The notes beneath the pieces were generated by a model. The model did no database searches. It was given only the letters and a program-made list of their open reading frames with translations, and was not told the DNA's origin. From Telmatactis stephensoni (lineage: Eukaryota > Cnidaria > Anthozoa > Actiniaria > Isophelliidae), in the NCBI GenBank assembly GCA_029948255.1, contig JALIZF010001885.1, positions 186,001 through 250,000 of the forward strand: a DNA stretch of 64,000 bases, given 5' to 3'. Positions 10,071 through 23,800 of the stretch are shown here, one piece after another; position 1 is the stretch's first letter, and every line of letters starts with the position of its first letter. Made by a program: the position numbers and the translations under genes.

Positions 10071-13000
10071 TTAAGGCCTGGGTCAGGCCCCTATTTAGCA
10101 TAAAATGGTATTTTTTTACATTTCAAGAGTAATATCAAACATTTCGCTTTCTAACTTGGAGACGTGTTAGAATTTGTCGATTTTGAAAAATTCTCATTGA
10201 CAAAATGGGGAACGCTTGGTCACGTGACCATCCACGTAATATAAAAAATGACAAAAATTCAATCGAAAACGGGCCGTATAGAGACGTAAAGTGAAATAAT
10301 AGAATAGATGCCAATTTCTGACTATTGGGTTTGTCTTTCAAAATCTGCCTGGAATGGTGGTCCATCATTGATTGTTAAGGAGATATTTAAGTCGAGAATA
10401 AGAATGAAAGTGGTCGGCTAGCTTGTGGCAAGTTTCAGTAAAGTGCGCCGGCCTCAACTTCTTCTGATGGATAACTTTCACGTAAACGTAAGGTCGTTTA
10501 TTTGCTTTGTACGTGATGTAGGAAGAGCTTTGTACGTGAGTGTACAAGGTACTTACTTATTTGTCCTTAACACCTAAGTGTGTTTCTTACTCTTTGTGAA
10601 GTACGTGAAGTGTTTGTAGGTCGCTCTTTGGCCTTTATGACGTAAAAGCTATATCAAAATAAAACTTTGACCGCTGGGAATTTAGGTTATTTCAACTGAG
10701 GCATTGCATGATCGACTGTCGGACATCTAGAAGCCCCATAAATCTAAGCATACCTAGAAAAACTGATCAAATAAATATGATAAATATCAAAATAAAATGA
10801 ATTGAATAAGTATAAAAATTATATATAAATTGGACAAATGCTTTTGTTTTTACGCTTTATCGCCTGTATAAACCAGACTTAACTTTTTTAAAGCGTGGAT
10901 AATCATTATTCTGTTCACAAACAATTCTGTCCTATTATAGTTTGGAAAACAAGCCTTGACCTACATCAGGGCTTTATCAGGTCTTATCAAGTGATAATCA
11001 AAATCACGTTTCTTTAGAAAATGGTCTGGTTTTATGAATTACTACTCTTATAAACGTCATATGTGTGACATTGAAAGGAAAAAGGTTAACTATTGTAACG
11101 TAATCGTTTTGATACTTAAAGTACTCCTCACCCTAATTGAAATTTTGATAATCATTTCTCTATAAATTAAAAAAGCTAGATGGTTTAATATCCTTGAATG
11201 AGGATGTCTACATCAGTTTTGACTCGTAAGCCAGCATTTGAAATCGCCGCAAAATGCAAATACCGGGTGGTATGCATTAACCCAAGAATTTGCTTCATTT
11301 TGTTTCTATAAGCCAGTTGCAACAATTATGCAAGTGCATTTAAGTGAAGTAGCAAAAATATTTGCCATTAAGAATTTCTATCAATTTAAATTTGGCGTCG
11401 TTGTTCAATAATAACCCCAAAAGCCACTAATTTAAAATTCGTAAAAGCATGCAGCAGCATCTGTCAGTGAACACCCTAAAAAGAACCAAACACTTTGACC
11501 CCTAACGCGCGCAGGGATAACTTTCTTGGCTGAAAACACTTCTAAAAGTAGAGAAGTGATCCTAGTCATCATTTCTGAAATAAACAGGTTCTTACTGGAG
11601 ATCGAGTTACTATTCATCTGTTATCTATCGTATCAAGCAGGTTAATGTAGAGGCGGGGGTCAAAAATAACTGCATATCGGAACTACCCTTGGAGTTCATA
11701 ATGAATTTCTAGCAGGGAATTATAATCCTATGATTGAACCTAGCTGTGAAGAAATGCCGTTTGTAATGTTAGGTGTACTGTTGATGGAGGGTGAATCAAT
11801 GGTATGGAGTCATTGAGGCAAATTTAGCCGTTATAAGAGCGTAAAAGGTTCAGATAGCCGTAAAAAAATTAGTCGTAACTTTTTTCTAGTAATGAACAAT
11901 TGTCAAGACTTTCATGAGGACTTGATACATATTGAAAAATAGAGCTGGGGTCTTGTGTGGTAAAGCAGATGGGTTCTGGAAAAGCAGTTGAGTTCTAAGA
12001 CCTCAAATGTGTTATTCAACAATGGAAATTATCTTTCTAAAACAATTATGAAAATTAATTGATTCATCTCAAGCTTTGCGTCGACCGTAATTGCATGGAA
12101 GAATTCCGTTACTGTAAAATAAGCCAAAATACTCACCGTAAAACCCATCCTCTTGATCTCAAGCAAGGAGAGATTTTCAAAATGCGGCAAAGACGGCATG
12201 ATCGATAAATATATGGCTGTGTTATAGCAGGGTTGTGGCTTTTACAGTTAACGGTTAATTTTCCCCCGTTAGGTACGGTTAACTAAGGTAAAATAATTGA
12301 TTTTCATTGTTTTTGAAGGATAAAAATTAATTGCAATTGATGAATAACGCATTTAGCGTTTAGGAACTCTTTTTCACTCTTAGCTTCTGCTTTATCGCAC
12401 AAGGCCCCCACCCCCCTCCCCCCACACACATACCCCCACACACCCCAAGCTCAATTTTTTGGTACTATACAACGAAACAAGACTCATATAAGCTCTACAT
12501 TTGTGTTTGGTCCTTTCAAAACGAAAAAATCCTTCCTAGAAAAAAGGTTTCAAGAATAACATTTGTTACGGCTATTTTACACCTATAATGGCTAAATTTT
12601 TGGCCGTTTTACGGCAAACAGTTAACCCATTGCAGTAGCGGATCCAGGGGGGGGGGGTCAAAGGGGTCAACGGAACCCCCTTGAAGGTTTGATATTTTGG
12701 GGGGGGGGGGGGTAATAGAAATATGTCTTTTAAAAAATGCTAGACGTTTTGCGTTGTGCGTGTAGAGTATTATGTACAGTTGGGTTTAAGAAACGGAGAC
12801 CCCCCTTTGAAAAACTGATTGAGACGCCGTTATATATAGAGGTGTCTTGTCCGTATTCAACAGGTATTCGTATTCCAGAGCAAGTATGATCATATTGCGC
12901 AGATCTTCCAGGATATCTCAAAGGTTCTGCCCCTGATTTGTCGTTATCTCAATTTGGCTAATGGAAAAGCATTCTCTAGACATTTCGTACAAATTGTTGT

Positions 13001-15542
13001 AATAATTTGTTCTTCATATGGTTTTAATGGCCTTGACGGCGGCGTTATTCATTTGTATCAGTTAATCCCAAAACGGGCTCTTTTCAATTAAATATATGCG
13101 CATTTTCTTGTTGTCCCGCCATTTTGTTCGCAATTATATAGCTGTTTTGAGCTCGGTTATTTTCTCGTACTGTTTATTCATCAGTATTTAAAATAAATCA
13201 ACGAAAACAAACCCCATCGATTACAAGCTCAAAAATCTACAGTGAGCCTTAATTTCTGGAGTGTCTACCAAAGAACTCAAAAATACTGAAATGCCAATTT
13301 TTTATTAAGCAAGCATGCAAGAAGTGCCACTTTTTTCGCCATTCCAAAATTCAGCACATTTACCATCGCGGGTAACGTTGCAATTGTTAAATACGTAATT
13401 AATTACAAAGTAGGCTAGAGAAAATCCTTATATAAATAGTGTATACAACATAGAAGAAATCCTAAGAAATTGAGTAATTCAGGACTAGTTAATGAGCTAT
13501 TCCCAGTTAAAAACAGGGTCTCAAACTTTTAATCGAAACACCGGCCCTGTAATATATGGTATGCCAAGCCAAGAGCTCCAGTATGGGCTACTATACGACG
13601 TATATGGAATTTATTTGAGGAAATTGAACACCACTATCGATTCCAGATAAAAGAAGAATCCAAATTTGAAGACATTTGAGTGTAAGTCTTTCGTCGAAGA
13701 AAATTATCACACAATACAAAACTCAAGTGTTTTTTTTTTTCTTCTTCTTTGACGGCACTCAGACGGTGGCCTCCGACAAGTTCAAACCCCGCCTTCTAGC
13801 CTCTCATTCAAAGAAACAAAAACCTTTTAAGCACGTGAGAATGGCGACGATAACTACATTAAACAGCTGCTCGCGGCGATCGCGCTGATAGTCTCTCAAC
13901 CCCGAGAACTTCGCTGTTGGCCCCAAGGAACTCAGCTTCGATTCCGTGGAGAAAAAGATCTAGAGTAGAAAAGAGATGGGTGAGAGAAGAAAGAATGAGA
14001 GAATGAAACATATGTAATGCCTTTGTTCTTTCTTCCAACATCTCCCTTTTATATACCAGATTGGCAAACAGTTGGTAGCTAAAGCATTCCAGCCAATGTA
14101 TTTTAGTATGTGCTAACATAGAAGCCCGTTGACAAAAACTTGGATAAATGACAAGAATTTACAAAATCAGTCGATGGGATCGCTAGATAGTGTCACGTAA
14201 TAACAAAGAGCGGACATGCTACGCCACGTGATCGCCACGTTTTCATGAAAGACAGGTTCATTGATTTCCTCTTCAGTGCAATGGCTCCAGGTCTCCACTT
14301 CCTTTCTCGAGAGTCCTAATTTCTTGAGCACCTCAAGTTTCTTAGATTTGTGCAGTTACTTGATTTACTTTTGTTACTTGATTCCTCAGTGGTTTCGATT
14401 CTTAAGTCCTCTTTTTGCTTCTTGGTTTCGTCTAGGGAACAACATTTATTTTGTACTTAATTGCCCCGAATCTAGCAAAAATTAAATACATTTTTGATTA
14501 GATGACATAAAGCCAAACCAGAGTAATTAATTTGAGTTAAACGAGCTGGGAGGCTGGTCTTAACGAGGTCGTGAGTCTTTTTGGTTACTGGAGTTACTTT
14601 TGTGTCTTCACCCCAATTCATTTTGATTATTTTTTCTACTGGACGAGTCCTTTTGGGTTCCTCGAGTCACTTTTGCTTCTTGGTTCCCTTACGTTCGTAC
14701 TACAGTCTTGAGGCCTCTTTGTTTCTCGAATTTTATTTGGTTGGTTGTAATTGTTCCTGGCTCCACATACTATATATTCATTTTATCAAGACGCGGGTAA
14801 TTTCTGCAGGGAAATGTACCACGTACCAATTTTGGGTAGAGGGACTTAGAGGTGAGTATAGGCGGACTTTGCTATGTGTCACTTTTGTCCTCACTACTTC
14901 ATTCCTTCCCAATAGTTTCTTTAGTTCCCTTCCCATTTAAAAATTGGTAAAATTTCCCAATCTCTGGGGGGAAATCTTGCATCACTTCAATTTGTTTGGA
15001 GGGAGAGGGCAGTAAAGACAGTAAAGGATGTGGATTTTCTTCTCTTGCATTTCACCCCTCCCAAGTAGTTACTTTTGTTAATTTTCCTTCGCATGCATTT
15101 ATTTTCTCACTCATTTAACGAAGAGGCATGTAATTTCTTCAGGTAAATCGTTGAAGAAGAGGTGGAGTTCTTCAGAATGATATGATTCTGGTCATTCTGC
15201 TGCGGCCCTTTCTCATTGGCAAAACGGATATCAATCGAGGAAAGTAGTATATGACGTATATTATCTTAAGCCTTCAGTAACAGAGAACGGATTGTTCATA
15301 ACTGCTCATACATCAAAAACAAAGGTAAAGTTATAATCAAATCGTCAACCTAAATTAAGCCTTACGTTCACTCACGTATGCCTTAACATCACGTACGGGG
15401 CCAATCTCACTAATGCTTTGTTTACTTTCAATTTAATGATACCCAAAAATGTAAGCTTGCCCGCTCTCCCTGGATGGATTATAATTCCTTTTGTACAAAA
15501 AGTCACGTCCATCAAAAAACATCCATTTTTTATTTGTTTTTA
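10071..15542. other. Long intergenic stretch, no supportable gene
   Basis: AT-rich sequence with G-runs near 12646-12712, a C-rich CA tract near 12410-12440, a T-rich run near 13729 and short open frames without recognisable domains. I see no RNA gene. Confidence 0.5.
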
Positions 15543-16823
15543 ACTCGTGGATATGCGAAGCATAGAAAGGAGTTATTGTGGGGACTCGGTGTCACTCGCT
15601 CACTCAGACGTTAGCAGATAGCCGTTAGAGTCTGGGTACGAGACTGTTTCCGCTCGACTCCGCTCGCCTGCAGTCGATAACCACGGACTTTGTGCATCGC
15701 TATTAAGCGACAAAAATCTATTTAAGTGCAACATCAAAGTAATCCAAGCTTTTAGTGTTCGTACTCTATTATCACAAGCCAGTCAAAGTAGATAAGTTAA
15801 ACAAACGAAAACATTTTGAAAGCAGTCTGCAGTCGTCGGTCGCCGCCGTGAAGGCCTCGAGTCCGCTAGCCGAAAACAGCAACAAAAAGGCGTATTGAGT
15901 TAGTTTATTGGCTTAGTGTTTTGTAAAGTAATTTCTTTTATATTTATAGCGGCATTTTGCTACAGAGCACAGAGAGAAGCATTTTTGCATTTGTTTTGTA
16001 ACCACACTCTGACAATAAATATACAAAATTCACCAGACGAAACCAATCAACTTCTGGATGGTCCAGTGGATATGCCCTTGGCTTTCGAAGCGAAAGGTCC
16101 GGGTTCAAAGCCCGGCACAGCGGTGAATTTTTTTTTTCACTTTTTTTTTCTTTTTGACAGATTTTTTTTCTTTTATAGCTAATGACTCTTTCTTAGCTAA
16201 AGAAATTATTGATTTATTGACACAGAAAGCCCATATAAAAAAGAGGAGCGGCGAAGGAGGGCCCAGCGTCTGGACTATGAAGGCCATCGGGTCGAGTCCG
16301 CTAGCCGAAAACAGCAACAAAAAGGCGTATTGAGTTAGTTTATTGGCTTACTTAGTGTTTTATGAAGCAATTTCTTTTATATTTATAGCGACCGGTTTTG
16401 CTACAGAGAGAAGCATTTTTGCATTTGTTTTGTTTGTAACCACACATTGAATAAATACACCAAATTTACTAGTCGAAGACATGCAACTTCTGGATGGTCA
16501 AACGAAAGGTCCGGAGTTCGAGTCTCGGCCAGGCGGTGGTCAATTTTTTTTCACTTTTTTATTCTTTTTGACACATTTTTTTTTCTTCTTTTATAGCTAA
16601 AGACTCTTTTTCGCTAAAGAAATTATTGATTTATTGAAATTTTTGTCTTCAAATGAAAACTCGTTATTTTACTAAAATGTTTTGCTTGGGCTTCCTGTGG
16701 TCATTTCGGTCAATCCACGACATTATTTGATCAAGTTATATGATAGAGTGAAGCAGTTTGCAGTGTACGCAGTGGGACATTACTTTTATTAGGTACATAT
16801 CTATTCACGATATATCCACGAGT
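15543..16823 (+). mobile_element. Non-autonomous DNA transposon with ACTCGTGGATAT termini
   Basis: Perfect 12-bp terminal inverted repeats (ACTCGTGGATAT / ATATCCACGAGT) are flanked by TA on both sides (15541-15542, 16824-16825), suggesting a TA target duplication. Inside, a roughly 350-bp block is tandemly duplicated (15858-16219 and 16293-16638). Each copy carries a tRNA-like stretch: near 16056-16120 TGGTCCAGTGGATATGCC and GGGTTCAAAGCCC resemble A and B boxes of a pol III promoter, and the second copy is decayed. A related element lies in opposite orientation at 53499-55312. Confidence 0.7.
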
Positions 16824-16825
16824 TA

Positions 16826-17303
16826 GCCATAGGGGCCTTTGATTATGTTTTTGTTATCTCGAGCTACGTGTGTGACGTCACGGCAGCCATCTTGGATGGA
16901 TCTCAACTCATTTTGGTGTTTGTTTTATATCCATGCATCTTTTACCTTTGGATTCCCAAACGAATGACTAATTGCAAATTGCTAGCTTCAAACACTAATC
17001 TGATGATCGAATCTTATGATCTGCCTCAAATGTGCCCTCAACCAGACTTTTTTCCAGCGAAAACTGGCCATTCCAAAGACTGGTTGAGAATGACGTCATT
17101 AATGCATGAAACACAGCTATCTTGATAAGGCAGATAAATGGAGCTTCTAAGCTCGTTTAATTCAACGTATTTGCAGTATCATTTTGTATTTTTGTATCAT
17201 TACTTTTCGCAATAAAAGAATGTAATACAATTTCAAAATTCTGCTCTCTGTACTTTGTCCCTCTCACTTATGCGGCCTATTAAAAGATTGGAGCAAATCG
17301 AAA
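16826..17303. other. Intergenic, no supportable gene
   Basis: Contains TGTGACGTCACGGCAGCCATCTTGGATG, whose reverse complement recurs near 30110-30150, so this is probably a dispersed host repeat. Confidence 0.4.
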
Positions 17304-17307
17304 TTAA

Positions 17308-17535
17308 GGTGATGTTACACGAGTCGATTCGCAACATCGATTTTCCGCGCAACAAATGTTACCCGTAAAGTTTATGCCGTGGAAAATACAAAACGCAACT
17401 ATTTTTAGCAATATTTTTGCTCAGTGAACAAGTTGATGTTTGATATGAATTTTAAAAACTTTTAACGCAAAATTATCAATTTGACCAAGTGTTGCGCGGG
17501 AATTGTTGTTGCGAATCGACCCATGTAACATCACC
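17308..17535. mobile_element. 228-bp MITE with TTAA target duplication
   Basis: Starts GGTGATGTTACACGAGTCGA and ends with its imperfect inverse, about 30 bp long (…GTAACATCACC). It is flanked by TTAA at 17304-17307 and 17536-17539. TTAA duplications are typical of Kolobok and piggyBac superfamilies. The internal GCGCAACA sequence resembles the 9.3-kb array. Confidence 0.75.
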
Positions 17536-17703
17536 TTAAAGGACTGCAAATCCAACTGCTGGCAACTGTAAAGATACTCGACAAACTGATACCTACTCGA
17601 AGATTTCTTCAAGGTATATCTTGTAACAATAGACCACACATAGTTGTAAGCAAGAATTAATGAACTTTGCACTCTGCACGCACATGTCCTAGTGCACAGT
17701 TAA

Positions 17704-18405
17704 GGTTTCAGGGGACCTTCGGAATCAGTTTTTCTCAAAATCTCATTTTTTGCAGTTTTGAACGCCCAATAATATGATCTAAGTATATAACAATGTATAA
17801 TTGGTGAATATAATCTTCAGAAATGGAGAAATTGATGAGTTTTGCTTGAAAAGCCCAGTGGCCGCATTTGTGAACTTTGTACGCCAGCCGATTTCTCATG
17901 TTTCAAAATTAAACGCAATAGGTGCATAGACTTTAATGGATTTCCTTGAAATTTTCTTGAATTACAGAAGTACATCGTAGCTACAAAACTGTGTCTCAGA
18001 CTTTTTATTTATGAACTAGTTCAAAAGATATTTTGAGTTATGTAATCAAAGTCAAAGAAAACATGGTGACCCAAATTTATAAAAAATATCTCAGCGATGA
18101 AAGACTCGATCCATATTTTGAGACACACCTTTAGAAATCACTACCTCTCAACTACAGGAAAACGCTTTGAGCATGTCAGGTAGCTTGATATCCATGTACC
18201 TTGATCTATCCAAAGGACCATCCCTAAATTTTAAGAAATACTCAAAATACGCCAAAATAATAAATAATCTGGAATTATGGTTTCAATTTGTGATTCTCTG
18301 ATTATTAAGCTTTCAGAAAATATATACTTTATGGGGTAGTTTAACGCATCATTCGCGCTCTATTCTAAGTTTAGCGAGAAGCGGTAACGGAGGTCCCCTT
18401 AGACC
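17704..18405. mobile_element. 702-bp MITE with TTAA target duplication
   Basis: Left end GGTTTCAGGGGACCTTCGG and right end (inverted) GGTCTAAGGGGACCTCCG are imperfect inverted repeats flanked by TTAA (17700-17703, 18406-18409). No coding capacity. It lies 168 bp from another TTAA-type MITE with different termini. Confidence 0.55.
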
Positions 18406-18409
18406 TTAA

Positions 18410-20281
18410 TTTTTAGGAAGGAGTGGTACGGGCTGACAACGCAAATCAAAAACGAGCAAAGCCTGCATACAACCTTCTCCTTCCTACAGAGAGACTGCAG
18501 GAAGACCATTAAAATAGATCAGAACAGCATGACTGTGATCAAAGCTAAGTCTGTTCAATGCCACGTTGTACCATGCCGCTTCGCAAGGTTTTGATTGGTC
18601 AGTTCGAATGTCTTATCCAATCAAAACGGAGACACCACACGTGTATACACGGCACGTGCAAAACTGCTGTGAAGTATGGCCGGTCCTGTAGGGTCAGCTG
18701 AGAGTGTCTTTGATACTCGTGAATATACGTCGCGAAGCAGGAGAGCTGTTCGTAATAGTGACCCGCTGATAGATATATGCACCTACCATTATCGGACACA
18801 TTACTGCAATTCCTGCTTAATTTCGCCTAACTACATGAAATTTTCGCAATAAATTAAAAAGCCATAAAAATTGGATTCTCGGGTTACAATACCAAGCACA
18901 TGGTGTGTAGTCTGCTACCAATTAACGGATACAGTCTACAAGGTGCGCGAATATATGGATTGTTTGCAATGTGCATGCGTCAGACTGTGCGATAGACGAC
19001 CCAGTCGAACTAATTTGTGGGTTCATTTTCTAATACTGTAGTTTGAAAACGGTTTTTAAAGAGAAGCGTTTTCAATTCTCAGTCAAATATCATGACTATA
19101 GCCCACATATAAAAGCAATGGAAATGTTTCCATATGAGTCCATCGTTCGTCTCCACGCGTACTCCACGTGCATTCTCCACGTGCATTCTCCACGTCTAGC
19201 ATACCCTTTAGCTATAGCGTGCATTCACAATTGCACACTGCATGGTTATAGCAGGAATTTCCGATGTTTTTTATAGACATTATGGAACTGACACAGTCAC
19301 ACCCTGCTGGCAGAGGGATTCTTTAAAGCTTCTCCTCGAAGAGCGAAGCACAGCAAGAAAATACGATCATGGTACAGCACATTAAGTTTCCCCTCTGATA
19401 TGAAAACTACATTATTGCTTGTACTGAAAAATGATAGCCACATTGTGATCGTATTTTTAAAATTATATTTTCTTGTTCAATTCCAAACCTCAACCCCTCA
19501 TATGGCCATGGAACAATCGCTTCTCAGACTTTTTTTGTGACCCTGACCTTGAAACAGAGGACCAAACTTTGTTTCTTCGGGGCTCATGCTGGCTTAAGTT
19601 AACTTGTCATCAATATGTAGATAGCCTACCGAGCCGTTCAAAATATTATGCCTGGGATAAGGTTTTAGCTAAAAAGAGATCAGATACTTTATCCTCTGTC
19701 AAAACAGTGCATTAGAGAGTCGAACGGAACAACTTGATCCCCCACGTTTATCCCCTAAGGCGTTTTTTTTAGAAAACGAAATTATATAAGGTCGTTCGGC
19801 ATCAGGATTATTTCTTCCAATTTCTTGGGATTTTATCTTGAAGACGTTATTTCACGATGAAGTTGTTTATACAGAAAGTACAATTAAAAGCTTAGAAGAA
19901 CTTAAAATAATCTTCCGTTTAAGCAAAATTCTGTCAATCTTTGAATTGTAGACAAATCTCATGTCAAAATTGTCTGGGGCTTGATGAACGCTGTTTCTCA
20001 AATCACTCAAAAAAGTCCTGTCAAACGAACTTATTGCAATTCCAAAAACCTTTTAGCCCGGAGAAACTATCACAGCCATCGACAAAGCATTTGAGCGTTT
20101 AAGAGTGTTGATGCCAAGATGATAACTTCCCAAACTTGAGGGGTATGGAGGTGACGATTACGATTTGACGTGACTTTGACCTGAGGATATCGTATGTTTC
20201 TTGACTCGACAAATATCATAACAATCCGAATCCGTGCGTTTAGATCCTCTCTGACTTTGATGGGATAAGTCGTTGTGAGAT
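18410..20281. other. Intergenic, no supportable gene
   Basis: Short frames only. CCACGTGCATTCT is directly repeated near 19165-19192. The last 100 bases may include the 5' end of the transcript for the protein at 20282. Confidence 0.4.
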
Positions 20282-20857
20282 ATGGAGATTCTAAGGCCGT
20301 CTACTCCAATGCCGCACGCAAGAAGAACGAAGTATGACTATTTCAGAAACAGGAGGTATCCTTCGGATTCTTGTCTTCCCCATTTACAGCCACTTTTAGA
20401 AGAACACCGCACTAAAAGATCCAGGACAACTGGGGATTTGTGTCAGCCATTCCAACGTTGTTCTGTTAGTTGTGATGAAGGAGAAACAGTCGACATTCTC
20501 GCGCTTTCACCGAATCATGCAAATATCTTAAAAATGAAAGACATTGGTCCTCATAAAGCAAAATTAAAACTGCCTGACATTGGCAATGAAAATGGGAGTG
20601 ATATAGATGTTGATTCAGAGCGATTGGTGGGAAAGTTAAGACAGCAAAACAACCGGCCACAGAGGAAACTGAACTCTTCAAACAGTTTACCGTGCTTAGA
20701 CTTTGAAAACTCTACCAAGAAAGTTGAAACACTCAAATATACTGCAAATAATTCGCTGAATAATTTGTCACTGAAGAGACACATTGAACAAGAAAATAAA
20801 AACTTCGACCCGGCTATGAACCGACGGGTTATTTTCCAAAAATACTTTGAAGGATAG
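20282..20857 (+). CDS. Hypothetical 191-residue protein
   Basis: One uninterrupted frame from ATG to TAG, rich in Ser, Asn, Lys and Arg, with no membrane segment or signal peptide, and apparently largely disordered. It contains basic patches (HRTKRSRTTGD, LRQQNNRPQRK) and an acidic NENGSDIDVDSE stretch. I do not recognise the family. It could be a single-exon gene or the last exon of a longer one. No clear AATAAA occurs until about 21305. Confidence 0.5.
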   Translation: MEILRPSTPMPHARRTKYDYFRNRRYPSDSCLPHLQPLLEEHRTKRSRTTGDLCQPFQRCSVSCDEGETVDILALSPNHANILKMKDIGPHKAKLKLPDIGNENGSDIDVDSERLVGKLRQQNNRPQRKLNSSNSLPCLDFENSTKKVETLKYTANNSLNNLSLKRHIEQENKNFDPAMNRRVIFQKYFEG

Positions 20858-23800
20858 CAAAGAGCAAGATGTAATCATCCAGTTAAAGTAGTTTTGGAGG
20901 CGCCGAATGACGTCTTAGAGGAGACCAACGTTGGTTGAAAATATTAGCTAATTTTTACGACTGTTTAAGATTTGATCTTTTTTAACAATGTAACACTGAA
21001 TATATATCAAGAAACGCCAAAATATTTTGAAAAAAAGTAAGAAAAGCAAAGGTGAAAATATATTATATTTTATAGTTCTCCTGAGTTTAATTTATTCTTT
21101 AGGCTCGAAAGATGTCAAAACTGCCTTTAAAAACAAATAGATCTTAAAGAGAACACAAACGTTTACAATGCTTGGCCTTTCAAAGGTTGTGTGTACATTA
21201 GTGTAAAACCTTTCAAAGTGAAATGTAAACGGGTTTTGCAATGATTGATTTATACATCTCGCCCTAATTAAACGTGCTTCAAACTTTAAGCTTTTAAAGA
21301 AAGCAAATAAAATGACTGTTTGAATTTAATTCTTGTTGTATTTGATTAATTGGTGAATTTTGAGGCAAGAGCAATTTAGAAATGACTTAGTTTCTGCGCA
21401 CTTTCAGGTTTTGAACGGGTTAGACTGAATTATCGTACTGAAAAACGTCGCACCCTGTAAATATCCTGATAGTTTTTAAATCATTCGTAAAATACTATCA
21501 TTTATTACACTAATGAATCATTCTAAATTCCAGTATAGAAGGTATATATTACAAAAAATACGCATTCAACCCCGTACTTCACTCCAAATAAACATTAAAG
21601 CCCAACTTCAAAAATTTGGCTCAAATTTGCAACCAAGGCAGTCTGCCTTGGAGCGCGCGCAAGACCCTGTTCCTTAGGACTCCATTTGCGGCTTCCATTG
21701 TTTATCTTTCGACTCAGCAAAAGTGAATTCACGCGAGATAATGACCGATAAAAATTCCAAAGTCGCATAGTGGAAAAAAGATTTAAAATCGATCAAAATA
21801 GCCTCACGTCAAGATAGGGAAGCTAAGCCTTGCATCGCATACTCGGCTTAAATACTTAAAAAACGACAAACATTGCAACAATATGCAAAGTTATTCACCA
21901 ATGAAGAAAAACTAACAACGTTTTTGCCTAAGGAAGCATAGCAAATTTCACGAAAAAGGGATAATTATTGACTTTAATTAACAGAGAATCAGTTTCTCCA
22001 GTAGTTCTAGTTCCTATAGTTTCGCAGATGGTTTTGCGTTTCCAAAGTCATTAGACCGGAGTGGGCCGGCAAAGGTGCAGAATTCCAAATCGTGACTCCA
22101 ACTATGCTCCAACGATCACTTAAACTTAACTGACGCCTTTCTGCCTATATTTAAATCACGTTTCTACTCGTAAATCCAGGAAAATTGTTTTTGCAAGATA
22201 AAGATAAGAAAGGATATTCAAAATCAAGGAAATCGCTGCCGATAAAAGGGTCAGCTAGTGAGTCGAATATACAAGAAACTCAGTTTTGAATTGAATTTGA
22301 CTTTTTATCAGTCTGTTACTGAACGTTCTGGACACAGCTAAAAAAAATTCAATGCTTGGTTTGTAAAATATTGTCTTTCAAGTGATTAATACTTTCAATC
22401 ATGGCCGCCAAAACATGAAGTTTCGCACGATTTAGCTGTTGCTATGGCAATATTGTTTATCCTCCTTCCGTCTTAGGTCAAGTTTTCCGGCTTGTGGGAA
22501 ATTTTTCTACTGTGTTTTCTTACGTCATTCGCAAAAGTTCAAGTACATAATTTGTCTTTGTTTAAGCTGTTTGTTTTAGTTTACTGACTCCGACGTGTAA
22601 AAAATAACTGAAAATTAAAATAGCTGTTAAGCGAGCTTGTTTGATCTTGAATTTTAATGGCTGTTTCGCTCGTGTATCATATCCAAGCTAAGGTTTTAGG
22701 TCAGCTCATGAAAAGGTTCTTAACAGCAATTTCCTTTTGATATAGTTTAAACGACGGAAAACTAGTTGTAATTAAAGTGCCCACTCACAACCAAAATATG
22801 CAAAGTCACAAAAGCCAAAAACCCACGCCGATTTCTGTTTTGTGTAGGGCGACAACTGCGCCCTTTCTACCATCTATCTACTAAGTTCTATTAATTAACT
22901 GGTAACGCTTAGGCATCAAGTTATTAAGTGGCAGTGCCTTGACAGAAGTCCCCATCCCAAATCAATAAAACGAAAATAGCAATTTTATTAGTTGATTTAG
23001 TTTAGTTTTACTTGGTTTTGCCAGGCCAGGGTCACCACAACAGCTCAGTTTCGCCAATTGCTGTGGGCCCTGTAGTGCAGTCTTGGCACAAGTTCTCTAA
23101 AATAACACAAACTCATGTCAGCAAGTTGTTTGAAATTACTTGCTTTACACTTAATCTTGTCATACTTGCTTTACTACCTGTATCATGAGCCGTTGGACTT
23201 TTTTCTACCGGAATTTCAAGTTATTTTTAGCCGCATTGTTGTTGCTTTGTTTTTCTTTTTTCATTGCAGACATTTAGGCTCTCTTTTGAAAGTTCTCTCT
23301 CAGCAGTCGACACCATGGGAATTGATAAACAATCTCGATTCGCACGCATTCGCAAAGTATACGTACTAAATTATGAAAGCCTTTTTCACACAAAAGTAGA
23401 AATTCGCAATGATCAGATCAGTTTGCGCAAAATATAAGATAATGTTACATGCTAACTTGTTCAGAAACGTTTTGCAGTGTCATTGCTAAACCAGCTGGCC
23501 TTTTTAGTAAAAGTTATTGTTCACTTAATTCTTAATTCATTGCATGATCAGAACTGTTCCTAATAAGTTTGATCAGGAAGAAACATCGGAAGCCAACAAA
23601 ATCTACCGCAATAAATTAAGACAAGCAGTGATAACTTTCTGCTCTTTAAAAGGTCATGGTCAAAATGTGCCCAGCCCCTTTTTTTATTTGCTCGAACATA
23701 AGCAAGTTGTCCTCAAATATTGGATCCCAGTCTATAAGTGAATCAATTACTATCTGTAATCTCGAGTCCTCAAACACAAGCTCATTTTCTTTGCATCTGG

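Noticed and set aside
16868..17125. 85-residue frame with a hydrophobic stretch
   Set aside because: Lies in a dispersed host repeat also found near 30.1 kb, with no other coding support.
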